DNA of 11,121 nt, taken from Cyanobacteria bacterium UBA8156. Lineage in GTDB: Bacteria; Cyanobacteriota; Cyanobacteriia; Pseudanabaenales; Pseudanabaenaceae. Position numbers and translations under genes: made by a program. The number at the start of each line of letters is the position of its first letter. The stretch's first letter is position 1. Positions 7,268 to 11,121 of this stretch are shown in pieces. Below the pieces are notes generated by a model. That model searched no databases. It worked only from the letters and a program-made list of their open reading frames with translations, and was not told the DNA's origin. The stretch lies in contig DMPD01000354.1 in the NCBI GenBank assembly GCA_003456125.1, positions 551 to 11,671 on the forward strand, read 5' to 3'.

Positions 7268-8998
7268 TTAGAGACCGTCTACCGCCCGATCTAGGGTAGC
7301 CCGGGCCCGATTGAAATCGAAAATGGCATTGGAACGATTCACCTCCGCTTGGGTGAGGTCTTCTTCGGAGCGGATCACCTCCAGTTGGGTGCCGACCCCC
7401 GCCGTCAACCGCAGCCGGGCCAAACGCAGGGCTTCGCTGGCACTTTCCACCGCCTTATCCGCCGTCTGGATCCGTTCCTGCCCCGACCGCAACGTGCTGT
7501 AGGAAGATTCCACCTCCAAACGAATTTGGGTCAGCAAATCCTCAAAGCGATTCACCGCCGTATCGCGATCGGCCTCGAATTGCTTCACCCGGGCCGCCGC
7601 CACGCCCCCATCCAACAACTGCCAGGAGACCCGGGCCCCCAAGGTGTACCCCAACGAAATCCCCCCCACGTTGCTGAGGTTGTCGCGGGCATCCAAACTG
7701 CTGCTGAGGGTCACCTGGGGCCCCAGCCGCGCCAGTTCGGCCTTGGCACGATCCACAAAAGATTCTGCCAACTGCCGCTGGACATCCAACTCGGCCCGGC
7801 TCCGAAACGCCTGCACAATCGTTTCTTCGAGGGAAATGTTCCAACCTCCCCGCGGGGCAATTTTATCGGCCGCCGTCAGGTTCGCCGTCGGCGCAAACTG
7901 CAACAGCTGGGCCAAAGCCCGTTGCCGTACCTGTTGGTTGTTGCGATCGCTCAACAACTGCTGCCGGGCATTGCTGAGCTGCACCTCCGCCTGCAACACG
8001 TCAAACTTGGTGCCCACGCCGGCCCGTTCCAAGGCTTGGGTATCGGTCAAACTTTTTTCCCGGGCCGCCACCGAAGCCTTCCGAATCCGAACTGTTTCAT
8101 CCGCCTGCTGCAAGTCAATGTAGGCATTGATCACCTGCAACAAAATGCCCTGGCGAATCCGCTTGAGATCGGCTTCCGCCGCCCGCAGCCGTTTATCGGA
8201 AGCCCCGACCAACGATTCCACCAACCCGGATGTATAGACGTTGTAGGACAGTTGCACCGCCCCCGACAACGGTTGGGTAATGGTGGGGCTGTCCCCCAAC
8301 CCCGGCAACCGGGCGATGTTGCCCTGGCGAATGTCCGCCGAATCACTAAAACTGTATTGACCCGTAACCCCCACCGTCGGGGCAAAGCCGGCCAAGGCTT
8401 CTTCCCGTTCGCCCCGCGCCCGCCGCACCGCAATGCGGGCCCGATCCAATTCTTTGCTGTTGATTTCCGCCAACTCCAGGGCTTCTTGCAGGGAAATGGG
8501 CTGGGCGCGGGTCAACCGTACCTGATCCGGATTGGTGGGCACCACCAAAGGGGGTGTGGGCACAATGCCGCGATCAAAAATGGAAGTATTGCGGGGCACC
8601 TGCCGCCGCTCTGTGTCCTCCACCGCGGCTCGGGCTTGAGCCACCAACGTCACCTGCTGTTGTACCAAATCCTCCAACCGGGTGGCCACCGTGGTGAGCT
8701 GGGCGGCCGGTGCCGGGGCGATCGTGGGAGCCAGCTCAAACGCCAGACCCGCTGTCGCTGGGATCACTTCCTTTGGGGCCATCTCTTTTAGAGCCACCGG
8801 AGAGCCTTCGGGACTGGGGGGCAAGGCCGTAGATTCCGGTGCTGCTGGTGCTTCTGAGAAAGATACAGAAAGAGGTGCCGAGAGAGACAGGGGCAAAGGT
8901 TCTACCAAAGGTTCGGCTAGACTCAGCCAAGGGGTGCCCAAGGTTATGCCCAACGACAGGAGCGAGACCCGGGCCGGGCCATACCAGAAATGTCGCAT
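7268..8998 (-). CDS. TolC-like outer-membrane efflux/secretion channel
   Basis: 576 residues. Proteins of this family trimerise into an outer-membrane barrel with a long periplasmic helical tunnel that serves type I secretion and drug efflux. Residues 1-28 form a signal peptide: basic start, hydrophobic core, and likely cleavage after LSLA. Residues 29-105 are rich in Ala, Pro and Ser and probably disordered. The two outer-membrane-efflux repeats run about 167-365 (from PISLQEALELAEINS) and 388-570 (from NISLEETIVQAFRSR). Both contain the repeat-typical AGVGT motif (AGVGTKFDVLQAE and AGVGTQLEVIRSEEDL). The ATG at 8998 is preferred to the GTG at 9025 because AAGGAG sits six bases before it and the signal peptide begins there. 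No inner-membrane pump or adaptor gene is adjacent, so its partners are elsewhere. It ends flush with mutS. Confidence 0.93.
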   Translation of the reverse strand: MRHFWYGPARVSLLSLGITLGTPWLSLAEPLVEPLPLSLSAPLSVSFSEAPAAPESTALPPSPEGSPVALKEMAPKEVIPATAGLAFELAPTIAPAPAAQLTTVATRLEDLVQQQVTLVAQARAAVEDTERRQVPRNTSIFDRGIVPTPPLVVPTNPDQVRLTRAQPISLQEALELAEINSKELDRARIAVRRARGEREEALAGFAPTVGVTGQYSFSDSADIRQGNIARLPGLGDSPTITQPLSGAVQLSYNVYTSGLVESLVGASDKRLRAAEADLKRIRQGILLQVINAYIDLQQADETVRIRKASVAAREKSLTDTQALERAGVGTKFDVLQAEVQLSNARQQLLSDRNNQQVRQRALAQLLQFAPTANLTAADKIAPRGGWNISLEETIVQAFRSRAELDVQRQLAESFVDRAKAELARLGPQVTLSSSLDARDNLSNVGGISLGYTLGARVSWQLLDGGVAAARVKQFEADRDTAVNRFEDLLTQIRLEVESSYSTLRSGQERIQTADKAVESASEALRLARLRLTAGVGTQLEVIRSEEDLTQAEVNRSNAIFDFNRARATLDRAVDGL

Positions 8999-9167
8999 TG
9001 TTATCTCCTTGCCACCACGAATCACCCACCGTATCTGCGGGTTCGGCTAAAGCCTAGTCTGCGTAGCCTAATTTACCATCCCCCGGTAGGACAAATTCCG
9101 ACCCAACGAATTCCCTTGCCCCAAAGGGAGTTTGTTAAGATACCCTCAAATACTCAGAGCAAACGGC
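8999..9167. promoter_or_regulatory. Divergent promoter region between the TolC-like and NAD kinase genes
   Basis: 169 bp with no gene; it must hold promoters for both directions. A weak plus-strand candidate for NAD kinase is TTGCCC (9116-9121) with the AT-rich stretch TTGTTAAGATAC (9132-9143). Minus-strand elements for the TolC gene are less clear. AGCCTA occurs twice in direct orientation, at 9051-9056 and 9065-9070, one and a third helical turns apart, and GGCTAAAGCC (9045-9054) is a small dyad overlapping the first copy. CCCTT/AAGGG (9113-9117 and 9124-9128) forms a short inverted repeat near the plus-strand candidate promoter. Regulator identity cannot be read from this. Confidence 0.45.
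9005..9010 (-). promoter_or_regulatory. Strong ribosome-binding site of the TolC-like gene
   Basis: AAGGAG on the minus strand, six bases from the ATG at 8998. It settles the start in favour of the ATG over the upstream in-frame GTG. It is the only well-placed Shine-Dalgarno sequence among the genes of this window. Confidence 0.85.
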
Positions 9168-10085
9168 GTGCCGAAAGCAGGCATTATCTACAACGATGCC
9201 AAACCGGTGGCCCAGCGCATCGCCCGGGAGATGGCGACCTGGCTGGCAGAGCGGGATTGGGAGTCGGTGACCACCACCGGTTGGGGCGGCATTTTGGGGT
9301 ATGCTCAGCCCGATCGCCCCGTGTGCCATACTCCCATCGAAAGTTTGGTACCCCCCGATTTTTCGCGGGACTTGGCCTTTGTCGTGGCCTTGGGGGGCGA
9401 TGGCACGGTGCTTTCTGCCTGTCGGCAGGTGGCCCCCTGCGGTTTGCCCCTCCTCTCGATCAACACCGGCCACATGGGCTTTCTCACGGAAACCTACCTC
9501 TCGCAGTGGCCCGAAGCCCTGGCCCAGGCGATCGCCGGGAAGTACATCGTCGAACAACGGTTCCTCTTGGATGTCCGCATTTTTACACCGGAGGGCTTGT
9601 TGTGGGAAGCCCTCGGCCTCAACGAGATGGTGTTGCACCGGGAACCCCTCACCAGCATGTGCCACTTTGAGGTGGCGATCGGTCGCCATCAACCGGTGGA
9701 TGTGGCTGCCGATGGCGTGATTTTGTCTACGCCCACCGGCTCGACGGCCTATGCCCTCTCCGCCGGCGGCCCCGTCATTGAACCGGGGATTCCCGTCATG
9801 GAGTTGGTGCCCATTTGCCCCCATTCCATGGCCTCCCGCGCCCTGGTGTTTGCCAACAGCGAACCGGTCACCATCACCCCGGCCAACCGTCACCGCCTGG
9901 TGCTGGTGGTGGATGGCAACGCCGGTTGCTACGTCTACCCCAACTACTACGTGAAAGTGGAGCGATCGCGCTACTACGCCCGGTTCATGCGGCTTCACCG
10001 CGGGGAGTTTTTTCAGGTGCTACGGGAAAAACTGGGTTGGGGTTTGCCCCACATCTCCAAGCCCACTTCGGTGGAACTCCCCTGA
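9168..10085 (+). CDS. NAD kinase
   Basis: 305 residues from a GTG start. The enzyme phosphorylates NAD to NADP with ATP in the cytoplasm, supplying the cofactor reduced by photosynthetic electron flow. The motif GGDGT is at 76-80, [10 protein letters not shown] at 99-108, the Asn-Glu pair (LNEMVLHRE) at 152-153, and [15 protein letters not shown] (188-202) forms the NAD-binding loop. GTG at 9168 is chosen over the TTG at 9132 because cyanobacterial homologues, as I recall them, begin [10 protein letters not shown], and the TTG lies inside the likely -10 region. The ribosome site is poor. The C-terminus continues after the catalytic fold with [20 protein letters not shown], as is usual for this group. 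The plain gene symbol (nadK or ppnK) is not assigned because cyanobacteria often carry two NAD kinases. Confidence 0.95.
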   Translation: MPKAGIIYNDAKPVAQRIAREMATWLAERDWESVTTTGWGGILGYAQPDRPVCHTPIESLVPPDFSRDLAFVVALGGDGTVLSACRQVAPCGLPLLSINTGHMGFLTETYLSQWPEALAQAIAGKYIVEQRFLLDVRIFTPEGLLWEALGLNEMVLHREPLTSMCHFEVAIGRHQPVDVAADGVILSTPTGSTAYALSAGGPVIEPGIPVMELVPICPHSMASRALVFANSEPVTITPANRHRLVLVVDGNAGCYVYPNYYVKVERSRYYARFMRLHRGEFFQVLREKLGWGLPHISKPTSVELP

Positions 10086-10284
10086 GGTCACCTCTACCTA
10101 CTTGCGCCAGCGGCACGCCATAGCCGTAGACAGGATGCGAGGCTGGGACGAGGGGATCGCCGGCATCGAGACAGCCGTAATTTGTCCTAAGCGTCGGTAT
10201 TGCGGAAAACCCGAGACAGGGGCCCTGCGATCCATTTTCAGAGATTACCGGAAGGAGGCTGGGCCTAAGTCTGCCCTTTACCTG

Positions 10285-10290
10285 TACAAT
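10285..10290 (+). promoter_or_regulatory. Predicted -10 element of the S1 gene promoter
   Basis: TACAAT matches the -10 consensus at five of six positions and is identical to the -10 proposed for rpsO. No good -35 hexamer lies 16-18 bp upstream, which is common in cyanobacterial promoters that rely on activators. A start near 10297 would give a leader of about 137 nt. Confidence 0.45.
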
Positions 10291-10323
10291 AGAAAACCTA
10301 TGTCTATCGAATGGTGACGATCT

Positions 10324-10352
10324 AGCCAACCACCCTAGCTTGGTTTTGGGCT
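10324..10352 (+). promoter_or_regulatory. Possible hairpin in the S1 leader
   Basis: AGCCAACCA (10324-10332) can pair with TGGTT (10341-10345) and GGCT (10349-10352), leaving a three-base bulge and an eight-base loop, CCCTAGCT. That is nine pairs in the RNA. Its position in a leader before a ribosomal-protein gene suggests a regulatory role, but the structure is only predicted by eye. Confidence 0.35.
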
Positions 10353-10410
10353 CGTTAAATTCACGCTGGTTCTGGTCATTTTTCTTTACCCTCGTTTTGT
10401 TCACCCTAGT
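10351..10410 (+). repeat. Imperfect 20-nt direct repeat, 40-nt period, in the S1 leader
   Basis: The segments 10351-10370 and 10391-10410 agree at 15 of 20 positions, sharing CTCGTT, then TTCAC, then CT and GT in the same register. The 20 nt between them are pyrimidine-rich. The octamer CACCCTAG also occurs at 10331-10338 and at 10402-10409, inside the second copy. Confidence 0.6.
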
Positions 10411-10433
10411 AAGGAGCGTATCGGTTTTCGCGT

Positions 10434-11121
10434 ATGGTCAATTCCACTCCCACCCCCACCAGCAAAGTCCCTGGCAAGACCTCCAGCAAGTCCGCCGGTA
10501 AGTCGGTACGCGACGGCATTCCCGAACGTTTCTTGAAGAAGAAGACGGCCCCCGGCAACGGTACCGCCGGAGTTGGGTTTTCTCATGATGATTTTGCCGC
10601 ACTGCTGGACAAATACGACTACCACTTCAATCCGGGGGATATTGTGGCGGGCACGGTGTTCAGCCTGGAGCCACGGGGAGCCCTCATTGACATTGGCGCC
10701 AAAACCGCAGCGTTTATCCCCATCCAAGAAATGTCGATCAACCGGATTGAGCAACCGGTGGAGGTGTTGCAGGACAACGACACCCGTGAGTTTTTTATTT
10801 TAGCCGACGAGAACGAAGAGGGGCAGTTGACCCTTTCGATCCGCCGAATCGAGTACATGCGGGCTTGGGAGCGGGTGCGCCAGTTGCAACAAGAGGATGC
10901 CACGGTGCGATCGCTGATTTTTGCCACGAACCGGGGGGGGGCGCTGGTACGGATCGAGGGGTTGCGGGGCTTTATTCCAGGGTCTCACATCAGCACCCGC
11001 AAGCCCAAGGAAGATTTGGTAGGGGAAGAGTTGCCCCTCAAGTTTTTGGAGGTGGATGAGGCCCGCAACCGTTTGGTGCTGAGCCATCGCCGGGCCCTGG
11101 TGGAGCGGAAGATGAACAAGC
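10434..11121 (+). CDS. 30S ribosomal protein S1, cyanobacterial three-domain type (3' end missing)
   Basis: 229 residues are visible before the right edge. S1 binds mRNA at the ribosome and helps start translation on messages with poor or no Shine-Dalgarno sequence. The conserved core begins at FSHDDFAALLDKYDYHF (49-65). The first S1 domain runs about 67-139 (GDIVAGTVFSLEPRGALIDIG), the second about 155-222 (NRGGALVRIEGLRGFIPGSHIS, then RNRLVLSHRR). A third domain is expected beyond the window. MVN at the start matches the usual cyanobacterial opening, so the ATG at 10434 is favoured. About 35 extra residues (4-45), rich in Lys, Ser, Thr and Pro, sit between this opening and the core. AAGGAG lies 17 bases before the ATG, farther than normal, with no in-frame start in between. 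Cyanobacteria may carry more than one S1 gene, so no paralogue letter is given. Confidence 0.95.
   Translation, partial: MVNSTPTPTSKVPGKTSSKSAGKSVRDGIPERFLKKKTAPGNGTAGVGFSHDDFAALLDKYDYHFNPGDIVAGTVFSLEPRGALIDIGAKTAAFIPIQEMSINRIEQPVEVLQDNDTREFFILADENEEGQLTLSIRRIEYMRAWERVRQLQQEDATVRSLIFATNRGGALVRIEGLRGFIPGSHISTRKPKEDLVGEELPLKFLEVDEARNRLVLSHRRALVERKMNK

Larger units (their letters stand above)
10086..10433. other. 348-bp gene-free region: downstream of NAD kinase, promoter and leader of ribosomal protein S1
   Basis: No protein with recognisable features is encoded here. The left part (10086-10280) has scattered short repeats: AGCCGTA at 10122-10128 and 10173-10179, CGAGACAG at 10167-10174 and 10212-10219, and a possible stem joining GGCTG (10141-10145) to CAGCC (10172-10176). 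GGGC/GCCC (10261-10264 and 10273-10276) followed by TTT is a weak candidate terminator for NAD kinase. The right part (from about 10297) is the presumed untranslated leader of the S1 gene. I could not match any of it to tmRNA, RNase P RNA, SRP RNA or 6S RNA, though an RNA gene is not excluded. Confidence 0.6.
343..10914. repeat. Dispersed HIP1 palindromes (GCGATCGC)
   Basis: Exact copies were read at 343, 462, 757, 1348, 1706, 2245, 2576, 3851, 4122, 4861, 5106, 5273, 5601, 6102, 6282, 6586, 7248, 7943, 9528, 9962 and 10907 (first base of each). Nearly all lie inside genes; the copy at 757 is in the gap before the malic enzyme gene. HIP1 is a hallmark of many cyanobacterial genomes and supports the taxonomic call. 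The entry spans the first to the last copy and is not a continuous element. Confidence 0.95.

Noticed and set aside
7349..8791. Long plus-strand open frame of 480 codons opposite the TolC-like gene
   Set aside because: Its product is a Gln/Pro/Gly/His-rich string without a fold or family, and the minus strand encodes a clear TolC protein with signal peptide and Shine-Dalgarno sequence. High GC leaves such antisense frames open.
10245..10265. CCGGAAGGAGGCTGG, resembling the conserved loop of SRP RNA
   Set aside because: The flanking bases do not form the SRP helix 8 stem and the GGAAGCAGC-like core is not matched.
10102..10317. 71-codon plus-strand frame between NAD kinase and S1
   Set aside because: It starts with TTG, has no ribosome site, crosses the predicted S1 promoter and matches no family I know.
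10300..10317. Five-codon leader frame (M-S-I-E-W) just after the predicted S1 transcription start
   Set aside because: Too short to support; no ribosome site, and no amino-acid run suggesting attenuation.
10401..10754. 117-codon minus-strand frame opposite the start of the S1 gene
   Set aside because: Antisense to the conserved first S1 domain and without family resemblance.

Overview
The window is cyanobacterial chromosomal DNA. At least 20 exact copies of the HIP1 octamer GCGATCGC occur in 11.1 kb, where chance predicts fewer than one. A PAM68-type photosystem II assembly gene follows rpsO, and the ribosomal protein S1 start ends in the sequence expected of the cyanobacterial form. The DNA is GC-rich and tightly packed. 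No genus can be named safely. I see no transposon, integrase, CRISPR array, tRNA or rRNA, and base use is even throughout, so this looks like core genome rather than an island.

Layout. Positions 1-8998 hold seven genes, all on the minus strand. In transcription order (right to left) they are: a TolC-like outer-membrane channel; mutS, whose ATG touches the tolC stop codon; a 103-bp gap with a tandem repeat and a good promoter; rpsO; a PAM68-family gene 16 bp later; an EAL-domain c-di-GMP phosphodiesterase; an AsnB/WbpS-type glutamine amidotransferase 12 bp later; and an ACT-domain malic enzyme that runs off the left edge. Position 9168 onward is read on the plus strand: NAD kinase, a 348-bp gap carrying a promoter and a structured leader, and the start of ribosomal protein S1, which runs off the right edge. 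Positions 8999-9167 form a divergent promoter region.

How the genes relate. There is no single pathway. The set is mostly housekeeping: translation (S15, S1), mismatch repair (MutS), NADP supply (NAD kinase), C4 metabolism (malic enzyme), envelope export (TolC) and photosystem assembly (PAM68). Two pairings suggest functional links. rpsO-PAM68 joins a ribosomal protein to a photosystem II assembly factor. The EAL-amidotransferase pair joins c-di-GMP turnover to an enzyme of the type used for surface polysaccharide. The least explained parts are the uncharacterised N-terminal region of the EAL protein, the altered glutaminase site of the amidotransferase, the N-terminal extension of S1 and its repeat-bearing leader. 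I did not find a clearly new multi-gene system.
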